Assembly: GCF_900091585.1 (NCBI RefSeq)
Contig: NZ_FMHT01000003.1
Location: 1,178,001 to 1,242,000 of the forward strand
DNA: 64,000 nt
DNA from: Micromonospora nigra
GTDB taxonomy: Bacteria > Actinomycetota > Actinomycetes > Mycobacteriales > Micromonosporaceae
Direction: 5' to 3'
In this document: positions 1-12,952 of the stretch, one piece after another
How positions within the stretch are numbered: the stretch's first letter is position 1
Layout: every line of letters begins with the position of its first letter
Notes under the pieces: model-generated
What the model was told of the DNA's origin: nothing
What the model saw: the letters and a program-made list of their open reading frames with translations, nothing else
Database searches by the model: none
Made by a program: the position numbers and the translations under genes

Positions 1-1578
1 CGGGCGGGCCTGGTGCACCGAGACATCAAGCCGGAGAACGTCCTGGTCGCCGAGGCGCCCACCGGCGGCCCGGCCAACCTGGTCGACAGCGTGGTCAAGG
101 TCGCCGACTTCGGGCTGGCCCGCGCGGTGGAGGCCAGCACCGACGAACAGGACGGCAGCCAGCTGATGGCCACCGTGGCGTACGTCGCGCCGGAGCTGGT
201 CACCGACGGGCACGCCGACGCCCGTACCGACGTCTACTCGGCCGGCATCGTGCTGTTCGAGATGCTCACCGGCCGGGTCCCCTACGACGGCGACCGCCCC
301 GTCGACGTCGCCTGGCAACACGTCGACCGGGACGTGCCCACGCCGTCGACCCTGGTGCCCGGCCTGCCCCGGGTGCTCGACGACCTGGTGGCCCGCGCCA
401 CCCGGCGGGATCCGGGTGCGCGGCCGACCGACGCCGGCGCGTTGCTCGCCGAGGTGCAGGTCGCCCGGGACGACCTCGGCAACCCGAACACCCACACCGC
501 CGTGCTGAGCCGGATCACCGACGAGTCGGCCGTGTCCCAGCCGACGATGGTGGTGGCCGCGGTCGCGCCGTCCCAGCGGCCGGCCTGGGCACGACTGCCC
601 GAGGGCGGCGGTGGCAGCGGCCGGGGCCGCCGACGGGCCGCCCCGACCCGCGGCGGCGACCTGTGGTCCCGGCTGGCGGCCCTGCGTACGCAGGTCATGG
701 GCAGCCCGCGCGGACGCCTCGCGGTCGCCGCGGCCGTGGTGGCGCTCGGCCTGGTGGCCGCCCTCGGCGGCTGGTGGTTCGGGGTGGGCCGCTACACCGT
801 CGCGCCGCAGCTGGTGAGCATGAGCCAGGCCGACGCGGAGGCGCAGGCCGCCCGCGCCGGCTTCACCGTCGCCTACGACGAGCCACGACACGACGAGCAG
901 ATCCCCCGCGACGGTGTGGTGGCGCAGAACCCGGCGCCGGCCGCTCGGATCCTCAAGGGCGACACGATCCGGCTCACCCTCTCGCTGGGTCCCGAACGGT
1001 TCCCGGTGCCCGACGTGGTCGGCAAGGAGTTCGAACTGGCCGAGGCCGACCTGACCAGCCTGCGGCTGGAGGTGGTCAAGGGCAACGCACGCTACGACGA
1101 CAACCTGCCCGAAGGCGTCGTGGTGGCCACCGACCCGGCGGTCGGTGCCGAGGTCAAGCCGGGCGACAAGGTGACCGTCGTCCTGAGCCGGGGACGGGCC
1201 CCCATCACGGTGCCGAACCTGGTCGGCAAGAACCTCAACGAGGCGCGGGCGACCATCGCCCAGCTGGGCCTGGTGCTGGTCGAGCCGACCTACAAGGATT
1301 CGGACAAACCCCGCGACGAGGTTCTCGGGCAGAGCCCCGCCGACGGCGCGGGAGTGGTGAAGGGCACCCAGGTGCGGCTGGAGGTCAGCAAGGGCCCGCC
1401 GCTGGTGGCGGTGCCCAAGGTCGTCGGCCTGCCCTGCCCACAGGCCAAGCAGGTGCTGGAGGCCCAGGGTCACCCGGTGACGGTGCAGTTCAACCCGAAC
1501 GGTGTGGCCCGGTTCCAGAACCCGGCCGAGAACACGCAGGTGAACCCGGGCAGCGCGGTCACCATCGGGTGCTTCTGA
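1..1578 (+). CDS. Ser/Thr protein kinase with four PASTA repeats (5'-truncated by window edge)
   Basis: The frame is open from base 1, so the N-terminal lobe lies outside the window; 525 residues are visible. The sequence starts inside the catalytic loop (HRDIKPEN), followed by the DFG motif (DFGLA), the APE motif (YVAPE) and the rest of the C-lobe to about residue 150. A Pro/Arg-rich linker leads to one membrane helix at about residues 240-260. Four PASTA repeats follow, starting near bases 790, 1000, 1200 and 1408. This is the PknB architecture: a membrane kinase with extracellular PASTA domains that bind muropeptides or lipid II and phosphorylates cell-wall and division proteins. The stop overlaps the start of the endonuclease IV gene by one base, so the two are probably co-transcribed. 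Position next to DAHP synthase suggests the PknL-type orthologue of other actinobacteria (inference). Confidence 0.95.
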   Translation, partial: RAGLVHRDIKPENVLVAEAPTGGPANLVDSVVKVADFGLARAVEASTDEQDGSQLMATVAYVAPELVTDGHADARTDVYSAGIVLFEMLTGRVPYDGDRPVDVAWQHVDRDVPTPSTLVPGLPRVLDDLVARATRRDPGARPTDAGALLAEVQVARDDLGNPNTHTAVLSRITDESAVSQPTMVVAAVAPSQRPAWARLPEGGGGSGRGRRRAAPTRGGDLWSRLAALRTQVMGSPRGRLAVAAAVVALGLVAALGGWWFGVGRYTVAPQLVSMSQADAEAQAARAGFTVAYDEPRHDEQIPRDGVVAQNPAPAARILKGDTIRLTLSLGPERFPVPDVVGKEFELAEADLTSLRLEVVKGNARYDDNLPEGVVVATDPAVGAEVKPGDKVTVVLSRGRAPITVPNLVGKNLNEARATIAQLGLVLVEPTYKDSDKPRDEVLGQSPADGAGVVKGTQVRLEVSKGPPLVAVPKVVGLPCPQAKQVLEAQGHPVTVQFNPNGVARFQNPAENTQVNPGSAVTIGCF

Positions 1579-2450
1579 TGCCCGCGCCGACCCCGGCGCA
1601 CCGCCCCGTCGGCGCGCACACCCCGACCGGGGGTGGGCTGGCGAGGGCCGCGCTGCCGTACCTCGACGCGGCCGGTGCGGAGGTGGTGCAGGTCTACGTG
1701 TCCAACTCGCGGGGCTGGGCGCTACCGGAGGGCGACCCGGCCCAGGACGCGCTGTTCCGCGACGGCTGCGCGCACCGCGGCCTGCCGGTCTTCGTGCACG
1801 CCTCCCTGCTGGTCAACGTGGGTTCCCCGACGGCTGCCACGGTCGAGAGGTCGGTGGCGACCCTGGCGCACGCCCTGCGCCGGGGCGCGGCGATCGGGGC
1901 CCGTGGAGTCGTGTTCCACGCCGGCAGCTCCGTCGACGCGGGGCACGCCGAAGCCGCTGTGCGGCAGGTACGCGAGACGCTGCTGCCGCTGCTCGACTCG
2001 GCCGCCGCAGCCGGTGGTCCGATGCTGCTCGTGGAACCGAGCGCGGGCGGCGGGCGGTCGCTGGCCTCGCGGGTGGAGCAGCTCGGGCCGTACCTCGACG
2101 CGGTCGACCGGCACCCGTGGCTGGGCGTGTGCTTCGACACCTGCCACGCCTGGGCGGCGGGGCACGACCTGGCCGCCGAGGGCGGAATGACCGCCACACT
2201 GGACACGCTGGTGGCCACGGTCGGCGCGGACCGGCTGCGGTTGGTGCACGCCAACGACTCGAAGGACCTGTGCGGTTCCACCCGGGACCGGCACGAGAAC
2301 GTCGGCAAGGGCTTCATCGGCGAGCCGGCGTTCGCCGAGCTGATGGCCCATCCCGCCACCGCCGGGGTGCCCGTCGTGGTGGAGACCCCGACGGAACGCC
2401 ACGAGGGCCACGCGGCCGACATCGCCACGCTGCGCCGCCTCCGCCCCTGA
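1578..2450 (+). CDS. nfo: Endonuclease IV (AP endonuclease, Nfo)
   Basis: This 290-aa protein matches the AP endonuclease 2 TIM-barrel family, which cleaves DNA 5' of abasic sites during base-excision repair using three metal ions. Visible metal-site motifs are GVCFDTCHA (about residues 183-191), LVHANDSK (about 221-228), the RHENVGKGFIG signature and VVETP (about 267-271), in family order. The length is close to the usual 280-300 aa. The ATG at 1578 overlaps the kinase stop codon (TGATG), which fixes the start and suggests translational coupling. A convergent threonine aldolase gene follows, separated by a hairpin and a short tandem repeat. Confidence 0.93.
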   Translation: MPAPTPAHRPVGAHTPTGGGLARAALPYLDAAGAEVVQVYVSNSRGWALPEGDPAQDALFRDGCAHRGLPVFVHASLLVNVGSPTAATVERSVATLAHALRRGAAIGARGVVFHAGSSVDAGHAEAAVRQVRETLLPLLDSAAAAGGPMLLVEPSAGGGRSLASRVEQLGPYLDAVDRHPWLGVCFDTCHAWAAGHDLAAEGGMTATLDTLVATVGADRLRLVHANDSKDLCGSTRDRHENVGKGFIGEPAFAELMAHPATAGVPVVVETPTERHEGHAADIATLRRLRP

Positions 2451-2496
2451 CCCGGCACCCCGACGTGCGACGGGGCGGGCACCCGCCACCGCCGGG

Positions 2497-2516
2497 CGCG
2501 GGCCGTCAGGCCCGCG
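2497..2516. terminator. Hairpin between convergent nfo and threonine aldolase genes
   Basis: A perfect 8-bp stem CGCGGGCC/GGCCCGCG with a 4-nt GTCA loop lies in the 87-bp gap between two convergent stops. There is no U-tract, which is normal for high-GC actinobacteria. It could serve both directions. Confidence 0.5.
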
Positions 2517-2537
2517 GACCGGCGGACCGGCGGACCG
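2514..2537. repeat. Three tandem copies of GCGGACCG
   Basis: Three exact 8-bp copies sit immediately before the stop codon of the leftward aldolase gene. This is a small intergenic repeat that probably arose by slippage. Confidence 0.8.
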
Positions 2538-3569
<1,032 letters not shown>

Positions 3570-3583
3570 GGTTCTCCCTCGCG

Positions 3584-5571
<1,988 letters not shown>

Positions 5572-5633
5572 CGCTACCTCCCGGCGCCGGTGGACATCGA
5601 TTGCCGTTCGAGCCGCGAGTCTGTCACATCGAC

Positions 5634-5679
5634 GGTGGTGCCGACCGTCGGGCCCGAGGGGCCGACGGTCGGCACCACC
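5634..5679 (-). terminator. Strong hairpin terminator after the chitinase gene
   Basis: A perfect 18-bp inverted repeat (5634-5651 with 5662-5679) has a 10-nt loop and lies 75 bp beyond the chitinase stop and 62 bp before the lipoprotein start. It isolates the chitinase transcript from the lipoprotein gene. Confidence 0.8.
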
Positions 5680-5753
5680 GGGGGGTACGCCGGGCGGGGA
5701 GGGACCGGTGCGTGGTCCCTCCCCGCCGGGTGGGTGGTGCGTCGGCCTGCGGA

Positions 5754-7379
<1,626 letters not shown>

Positions 7380-7401
7380 GTGGCGTCTCCCCAAACAGTT
7401 A

Positions 7402-7412
7402 GGAAACTTTCC
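7402..7412. promoter_or_regulatory. Palindrome GGAAACTTTCC upstream of chitinase, candidate operator
   Basis: Five-base arms GGAAA/TTTCC flank a central C, preceded by GTTA on the + strand. The site lies 23-33 bp upstream of the chitinase start codon, where a repressor would cover the promoter or leader. The regulator family is not known from this window. Confidence 0.45.
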
Positions 7413-7665
7413 AAAAGGATGAGGAGACGCTACTCACACCGTCATCACTTCGTCAAGATGCGCATGCGTCGATTTGCCCTGGGAGCGCTACCAGCCGATG
7501 GAATCGCCTGTGCGGGATGCCGCAGGGCGGGTGGAACCGGCCGACGGCAGGCGCATCACGAGCGCGGCCGGCGGCACGACGTGCCTCCGAGCACCCCGCA
7601 AGGTGCGCTCGCCCGCCCGTTGGCGGACGCGACGGTGGTCAGGGCCGGGTTCAGCCGCCCGGGCG

Positions 7666-8235
7666 TCAGCCGGACGCCGCCGACGAAGTGCGTCGCGCCC
7701 GCCACTCGGGGGCCAGCACCGACCAGACCTCCAGATCGGTGCGCCCCTCCGGACCGGGCAGCAGCTCGCGCAGCACGCCGTCGCGACGCATGCCGAGCCG
7801 GCGGGCCACCGCGATGCTGCGGGCGTTGCGGGCATCGGTGCGCCACTCGACCCGGTGCAGGCCACGCTCGTCGACTACCCAGTCGATGAGACGGGTGACC
7901 GCCCGGGTCACCAGCCCGCGCCCCTCGGCGGCCGGCTCGAGCCAGCAGCCCGCCTCGCAGACCCCACGCGCGGCGTTCAGCGAGACGAGCAGCACCCCAC
8001 CCACCAGCGTGCCGCCGCACCAGATGCCCCAGATGCCGCCGTCGTCGCGGGCCCAACGGTCGGCGTAGCCCTGAAGCACGTGCCGCGCTCCGTCGAGGTC
8101 GGTAGCCACGAAGGACGGTGCCACCCAGGGGGCGATGTGCGCACGAGACCGGTCGAGATTGGCCAGGAACTCCTCGGCCTGCCACGGATTGAGGGGACGC
8201 AGCTCGGCGTCGGCGGTCAGCGGCACGGCGAACAT
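7666..8235 (-). CDS. GNAT-family N-acetyltransferase (RimJ-like)
   Basis: This 189-aa protein shows the GNAT fold: an N-terminal strand LRPL, then LVGGVLLVSLN, the acetyl-CoA-binding loop EGRGLVTRAV (about residues 103-112) and the C-terminal EWRTDARNARSIAVARRLGM segment typical of RimJ/RimL-type acetyltransferases. It transfers acetyl from acetyl-CoA to an amine, possibly a protein N-terminus or small molecule; the substrate is unknown. The ATG at 8235 gives MFAVPLTADAELRPL, which fits where the family fold begins. A small upstream open frame ends in a TGATG overlap with this start. Confidence 0.85.
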   Translation of the reverse strand: MFAVPLTADAELRPLNPWQAEEFLANLDRSRAHIAPWVAPSFVATDLDGARHVLQGYADRWARDDGGIWGIWCGGTLVGGVLLVSLNAARGVCEAGCWLEPAAEGRGLVTRAVTRLIDWVVDERGLHRVEWRTDARNARSIAVARRLGMRRDGVLRELLPGPEGRTDLEVWSVLAPEWRARRTSSAASG

Positions 8236-8369
8236 CAACGACCACCGACCGGCAGAACCCGCCGCGCGGCCGGCACCGGGGTGGCGCGCAGGCCCCACTC
8301 CCGGGGTAGCGATTCACCCTCGGCGCTGGCCTTCAGGTCGACCGGGTGGACCGCCGGATGACCGGCCAC
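8235..8369 (-). CDS. Possible 44-aa small protein, or remnant, overlapping the acetyltransferase start
   Basis: A GTG at 8369 is preceded by CGGAG at 7 bp spacing and opens a 44-codon frame whose TGA overlaps the ATG of the acetyltransferase (TGATG). The product is hydrophilic (LKASAEGESLPREWGLR in the middle) and not recognised. The frame is in phase with mcrC beyond its amber stop, so it may be a remnant or chance frame instead of a gene. Confidence 0.25.
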   Translation of the reverse strand: MAGHPAVHPVDLKASAEGESLPREWGLRATPVPAARRVLPVGGR

Positions 8370-8480
8370 CGCTTCACTCCGATCTTCAGCGACTGTTCCA
8401 GCGCCAACTTCCTGGCCCGCTGCTGAGCACGCAGCAGCTTGCGGGAAACACCTCGAACGCCCGCTGCGCGCAAGGCAACC

Positions 8481-9674
8481 CTAGCGAAGCGCAGCCGCCG
8501 GCACAGGCCCTGAACGGGTTATCTCCCCGGCCAACGCGTCTATCCGCGCGAGCAACTGCACCGGGTCGGTGTCGAGATCGAGGGAATGGCACATGATCTC
8601 GACCCCGGCGTTGCAGACGATATGACTCAGCGGCGGATGCTCGCCGGCCGGATACACCAGGTGGCCGCGCGACAGGCGGTAGGCGATGCAGTATGCGAGC
8701 ATCTGGTAGGCGTCGCCGTGGCCGATCGCCGCCTTGTACTTGGCGTCCACCACGGCTCCGACAGCACCCGCTCCGTTGCGCCAGAGGATGTCGGGACGCA
8801 GTTCGAGGCGACGCTGCAGGTCGAGGTGGTGGTGCGCCTGGAGCAGGACTTTCCCGCCGTACGCAGGCTCGACGGCGACGCGAAGCGCGACCGAGAGAAA
8901 GTCTTCGTAGACGCGCCACATGTCGAGCAAGAAGGCGTTTGCCAGCACCCCACCCCGGCCCGCGTCGACGGAGGAACCGGCGAGCACCAGCTCGGCGAGC
9001 CCGAGTGCGATGACCAGCCGCTCGTTGAGCCGGGTCCGCCGCCAAGCCGGTGGGGGTTCGCCCGGCAACAGACGGGTCACGCCTGCGAGACGCCCGGCAA
9101 GGTGTCGCAGCCTGCGCCGGGAGCTTGCGTCGATGCCGGGAACCCGTAACATCCGGTCGACTGCGGTGGCGAGGATGCGGTTCTCGGCGATGTCGACCGT
9201 GTAGTCGTCGTGCCGGACCTCCAGCGGCAGCGCTCGACCCGCACGTCGGGACAGTTGTGCGGTCTCGCGCAGCCGGCCGCGCAGCACCGGCGAGGTCTCG
9301 TCAACCGTCCGGTAGCCCTGGAGAAGACCCGGGCGTAGGGCACGATCGGTCTGCCGCCACAACGCCTCAGCCAGTGCAGGCACCAGACCGGCGTGTTCGG
9401 GCAGCGGCACGGTCTCGTCACGCCAACCCTTCGGATTGCGGACGTATCCCATCAGGAACATCAGCCGCGCGATCGGCATCTTCGGCTCGATGTGCACCTC
9501 GACGCGACCGATCCGGGCCACACCGACCTTCCGTCCGGCGCGCACGTGCCACTGGCCGTCGGCCGGCCCCGGGCGGACGTCGACGACTCCCGAGGCGGCG
9601 AGCCGGCGCGCGTCGTCGGCACCGAGCCGCATCTGCACGGAGGGGCCGGCTTCGCGTACCCGGATGAGGGTCAT
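8481..9674 (-). CDS. mcrC: McrC-family protein, nuclease subunit of an McrBC restriction system
   Basis: This 397-aa protein is the McrC partner of the AAA+ GTPase encoded just upstream. The N-terminal half has the McrC beta-rich domain (EPKMPIARLMFLMGY). The centre has the DETSPVLRGRL and VDIAENRILATAVDRML blocks that typify McrC. The C-terminus carries a PD-(D/E)XK core: RPDILW at about residues 290-295 and VVDAKYK at about 307-313, with the catalytic D, D and K all present. It is expected to cut DNA when McrB translocates from modified sites. Its ATG overlaps the mcrB stop by 4 bp (ATGA), indicating translational coupling. Confidence 0.92.
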   Translation of the reverse strand: MTLIRVREAGPSVQMRLGADDARRLAASGVVDVRPGPADGQWHVRAGRKVGVARIGRVEVHIEPKMPIARLMFLMGYVRNPKGWRDETVPLPEHAGLVPALAEALWRQTDRALRPGLLQGYRTVDETSPVLRGRLRETAQLSRRAGRALPLEVRHDDYTVDIAENRILATAVDRMLRVPGIDASSRRRLRHLAGRLAGVTRLLPGEPPPAWRRTRLNERLVIALGLAELVLAGSSVDAGRGGVLANAFLLDMWRVYEDFLSVALRVAVEPAYGGKVLLQAHHHLDLQRRLELRPDILWRNGAGAVGAVVDAKYKAAIGHGDAYQMLAYCIAYRLSRGHLVYPAGEHPPLSHIVCNAGVEIMCHSLDLDTDPVQLLARIDALAGEITRSGPVPAAALR

Positions 9675-11752
9675 GGCACCTCAGGCAACGACTGCCGCAG
9701 CGTGTCAAGGCCATAGTGCTGCGTGACGTCGACGTCGTCGGCGTAGTGGTGTTCGACGAGCAGCGGCAGGATGTCATGCCGCCACACCCGGTCGAGGCCG
9801 TCCGGCCTGACGTGAACCGACTCCCGCATGAGATACGACGGGCCGATCGCGTAGTCGGCGTCGGCGAGTCGGGCGTTGAGCGCGTCGAGCAGGGCCGGTG
9901 CGTCCGAGGCGAGGCCCTTCTGGTCGAGCCAGCGGTTCAACAGTCCGTGCACGGGCAGTTTGGCCGGGTGCAGCTCGACGAACGCGAACCGCCGCCGCAT
10001 CGCCGCGTCGACGAGGGCGATGGACCGGTCTGCGGTGTTCATGGTGCCGATCAGGTAGAGATTCGCCGGCAGGGTGAAGTCCTCCGCCGAGTACTGGAGG
10101 CGAATTCGCTGGTCGCGATATTCGAGCAGGAAGTACAGCTCGCCGAAGATCTTCGCCAGGTTGCCCCGGTTGATCTCGTCGATGATCAGGATGTACGCGG
10201 TGGACGGGTGCTCGCGAGCGTCGTCGGCGAGTTGTCGCAGCGGCCCGGAGGTGAGCTTGAACCGCAGCGTCCCGTCGTCGCCGCTCTCCGGCCGGAAGCC
10301 TTCGAAGAAGTCCTCGTAGGTGTATGAGGGGTGGAACTGGATGAGCTTCACCGCGTGGGGTTCGGTGAGTCGAGCCGCCAGCTTCTGCGCCAGGTAGGTC
10401 TTTCCGGTGCCCGGCGGGCCAAAGAGGATTACCTGCCGCCGCTCGGCGAGCAGTTCCCGCAGGTCGGACAGCCAGCCGAGGTCGGTGAGCAGGTCAACGG
10501 CCGTCCTGTCGGTCACCTCCGCAAGCCGTGCCTCCGGAGCTGGCTGCGGCACCGGCTGCTCGGGCACCAGATCGGCGTAGAGCCGATCGAGCGCGTCCAG
10601 CGCGTCGGTGAGGTCGATCAGGTCGTCCTGGCTCTGCGTCAAGGCAGGCAACGGGCCGGTCAGGTCGGTGAGATCCCGCGGCCCGCCGACGTTGAGCCAC
10701 CGTACCGGGCGGCGCAGGTTGGACCGCCGGTCCGGCGACTCCACGAAGTACGCGGCCCCGTCGACGTGGCCCAGGTAGACCTCGCCCCGGTGCATCGTCA
10801 TCAGATAGTCGCCCGGTCGCATCTTGCGCAGGAAAGCGCCAAAGTAGCCGAGCAGTTTCTCCCGCACGGAGTAACTCTTGTGCCGGTACTCCTCCTCGAC
10901 GATCTGCTGGAGGCGCTGCTGCTCGATGTCATCGTCCAACTCGGGCAACTGCGAGGCGGCCAGGGACACCCAGCCCTGCGCCAACCACTGCGGCACGAGG
11001 TCGACACCATCGACATTGGATCCGCGTACGAGCCAGGCACGGCGCGACGTGGTCTCCGGGGTGGTCGTTTCCGCTTCCGCCTGCCGCTTGCCCAGGAGGT
11101 CTGCCGTGATGCGCTGCTCGGGGTTGGCCTGCCGTCCCTCGAACTCGACGCCCTCCTCGACCAGTTGGGCACGCACGTCGCCGCCCCGGTACCTGAAGTG
11201 TTGGTGCATAGCGGGTGGTACCTGCCCGTCGGCCTGCAGCACCCGGTGTGAGTTCTCGACGTAGGTCTCGGCCAGCAGGTGGGCAATCTCGTCCGGCGAG
11301 CCGTCGACGAGATCCGCGAGGTCGTCGTACGCGGTCCAGGAGCCGTCCGGGACCAGCGCGAGCGCGGCGGCGATGGTGTGCAGTTTGCTCTCGTACTTCT
11401 TGCGGGCCTGCTTCCGGCTACGAAAGACCTCACGGTGCCGGCGACCGATCTCGGCAGACAAGGAATCCGGATCCTGATATGTCTCCAGCGCCCGTCGGCC
11501 GTCGTCGGTGATCCACCAGAACCCGTCCCGCTTCACCATCCACCCGGCGGTCGCCGCGTCGCCGGTGTGGAATCGGGCCGCCACGTTCCAGGCAGCGGCG
11601 CCGCTCTTGTGGGTTCTCCGCTCCGCCTCGGTCAGGTCGACACGTTGAGCGACCTCGGCGAGCACCTCCCGGCCGTGCATCCGGCCGCCGGCCTCGCGCA
11701 GCACCTCCAGACAGGTGCGCACCAGCAGCGCGTACCGGACCCCCTCGGACAT
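9671..11752 (-). CDS. mcrB: McrB-type AAA+ GTPase with winged-helix, alkyltransferase-like and EVE-like reader domains
   Basis: This 693-aa motor subunit of a modification-dependent restriction system has the McrB signatures GPPGTGKT (Walker A, about residue 445), IIDEINRGN (Walker B, about 522) and MNTADRS (about 568). The N-terminal 440 residues differ from E. coli McrB. A winged-helix of Mrr-N type covers about 5-90. A segment at about 133-175 (GSWTAYDDLADL ... NSHRVLQADG) resembles the DNA-binding half of O6-methylguanine methyltransferase / alkyltransferase-like proteins, without the PCHR cysteine. At about 238-350 an AWLVRG ... GDYLMTMHRGEVYLGHVDG block resembles EVE/PUA-like modified-base readers. 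Target modification is unknown. A 14-bp palindrome lies just upstream of the ATG. Confidence 0.93.
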   Translation of the reverse strand: MSEGVRYALLVRTCLEVLREAGGRMHGREVLAEVAQRVDLTEAERRTHKSGAAAWNVAARFHTGDAATAGWMVKRDGFWWITDDGRRALETYQDPDSLSAEIGRRHREVFRSRKQARKKYESKLHTIAAALALVPDGSWTAYDDLADLVDGSPDEIAHLLAETYVENSHRVLQADGQVPPAMHQHFRYRGGDVRAQLVEEGVEFEGRQANPEQRITADLLGKRQAEAETTTPETTSRRAWLVRGSNVDGVDLVPQWLAQGWVSLAASQLPELDDDIEQQRLQQIVEEEYRHKSYSVREKLLGYFGAFLRKMRPGDYLMTMHRGEVYLGHVDGAAYFVESPDRRSNLRRPVRWLNVGGPRDLTDLTGPLPALTQSQDDLIDLTDALDALDRLYADLVPEQPVPQPAPEARLAEVTDRTAVDLLTDLGWLSDLRELLAERRQVILFGPPGTGKTYLAQKLAARLTEPHAVKLIQFHPSYTYEDFFEGFRPESGDDGTLRFKLTSGPLRQLADDAREHPSTAYILIIDEINRGNLAKIFGELYFLLEYRDQRIRLQYSAEDFTLPANLYLIGTMNTADRSIALVDAAMRRRFAFVELHPAKLPVHGLLNRWLDQKGLASDAPALLDALNARLADADYAIGPSYLMRESVHVRPDGLDRVWRHDILPLLVEHHYADDVDVTQHYGLDTLRQSLPEVP

Positions 11753-11775
11753 TGTGCTGACCCCTCGTACGTGTT

Positions 11776-11789
11776 GATCGCCGGCGATC
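11776..11789. promoter_or_regulatory. Perfect 14-bp palindrome GATCGCCGGCGATC upstream of mcrB
   Basis: The palindrome starts 24 bp before the mcrB start codon. It is perfect and could be an operator or a site sensitive to DNA methylation (it holds two GATC and one GCCGGC). No dedicated regulator gene is adjacent. Confidence 0.35.
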
Positions 11790-12035
11790 GGGACAGCCTA
11801 CGTTCGGTGGGCATGACGAAGCTACGGGTGCTCGGCGTGGACGCCTGCGGCGGTAGACACTGCCAACAAACAGCCACACTTCACCATCCACAATGGTGGG
11901 TGAATCCACCCCGGCCGACGGTGCTCGCAGTGCGGCGGACGACCCAAGATCTTCCTGTGCGGAATGTTCACGCCTCGGATCCCGTACGCGCGACACGAAT
12001 CAGCGCGCTCGAAACCATCGCAGGAGCCCCTCATC

Positions 12036-12869
12036 ATGATCAATAAGTACCCTGGAAGCTGTGGTAGTTGCGGAGGCTTGGTGAAAGCCGAGCTCGGACA
12101 GGTGGTCAAGACCGGCAGCCGTTGGACCACCTATCACCATGAATGTGCCCCGGTCAGGAACGCTCCGCCCTCCGGGACCCATAGCGGCTGGCACGACCTG
12201 CCGATGGTGGGCTTCGACATCGAGGGCACCGACAAGGAGCCCATGGATAGCCGCATCGTCTCCGCAGCCCTGGTTTACGCCGACGGCACAACGTCAAGCT
12301 GGCTCATCAACCCCGGCGTACCCATTCCGTCCGAAGCCTCCATGATCCATGGCATCACCAACGAGATGGTGCGTAGCGCCGGAAGGCCACCTCGGGAGGC
12401 GCTGGCCGAGCTGGCAACGGCGATTTCTAAGGTGATCGCGGACGGCACACCGCTGGTTGCCTTCTGCGCCCACTACGACGTCACGACGCTGCACACCGAG
12501 CTGGCACGCCACAGTCTTCCGGCCGTGGACTGGGATCGCGCCGACATCGTCGACCCCTCGATTCTGCACGGGGAGGTCGAGCCCCGCTGGTACGACAGCC
12601 GGCAACTAAGCGGCCTGTGCAAGTACTACGGGGTCGAGCTGACGACCGCTCATAACGCCGCGAGCGATGCACGCGCGGCTGTCGACCTGGCGACATCGAT
12701 CGCGGCCCGTCATGAACGGATCGCCCGACTGCGCCCTGATGCCCTGCATCAGGCGCAGATCGACTGGTATGTCAAGCAAAAGCGGGAACTCCAAGCCTTT
12801 TTCGACAGGCAGGGCCGCGTTGAAACAGTGAGCTTGGATTGGCCTCTCGAGACCAAGCGACGCGGATAG
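12036..12869 (+). CDS. DEDDh (DnaQ-like) 3'-5' exonuclease with N-terminal zinc-finger-like motif
   Basis: This 277-aa protein has an N-terminal CGSCGG (residues about 9-14) and HHEC (about 34-37), which could chelate one zinc ion. The exonuclease domain runs from about residue 55. It has Exo I FDIEGTD (about 60-66), a region with FCAHYDVTTLHTEL (about 143-156) and Exo III TAHNAASDARAAVDLA (about 205-220), giving the D, E, D, D and H set of an active DnaQ-like nuclease. AGGAG at 12022-12026 is 9 bp before the ATG at 12036; an upstream in-frame ATG at 11964 lacks such a site. It is divergent from mcrB across a 283-bp gap and somewhat less GC-rich than backbone genes, suggesting acquisition with the defence genes. 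It might repair or degrade DNA; its substrate is unknown. Confidence 0.85.
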   Translation: MINKYPGSCGSCGGLVKAELGQVVKTGSRWTTYHHECAPVRNAPPSGTHSGWHDLPMVGFDIEGTDKEPMDSRIVSAALVYADGTTSSWLINPGVPIPSEASMIHGITNEMVRSAGRPPREALAELATAISKVIADGTPLVAFCAHYDVTTLHTELARHSLPAVDWDRADIVDPSILHGEVEPRWYDSRQLSGLCKYYGVELTTAHNAASDARAAVDLATSIAARHERIARLRPDALHQAQIDWYVKQKRELQAFFDRQGRVETVSLDWPLETKRRG

Positions 12870-12952
12870 CGCAACTCGCACCACCGCAGTGCGCAATCAC
12901 GGTGCCAGGAAGAATTGGTAGAGGAGGGACAGAGCTGGCAGGGAAACCGGCG

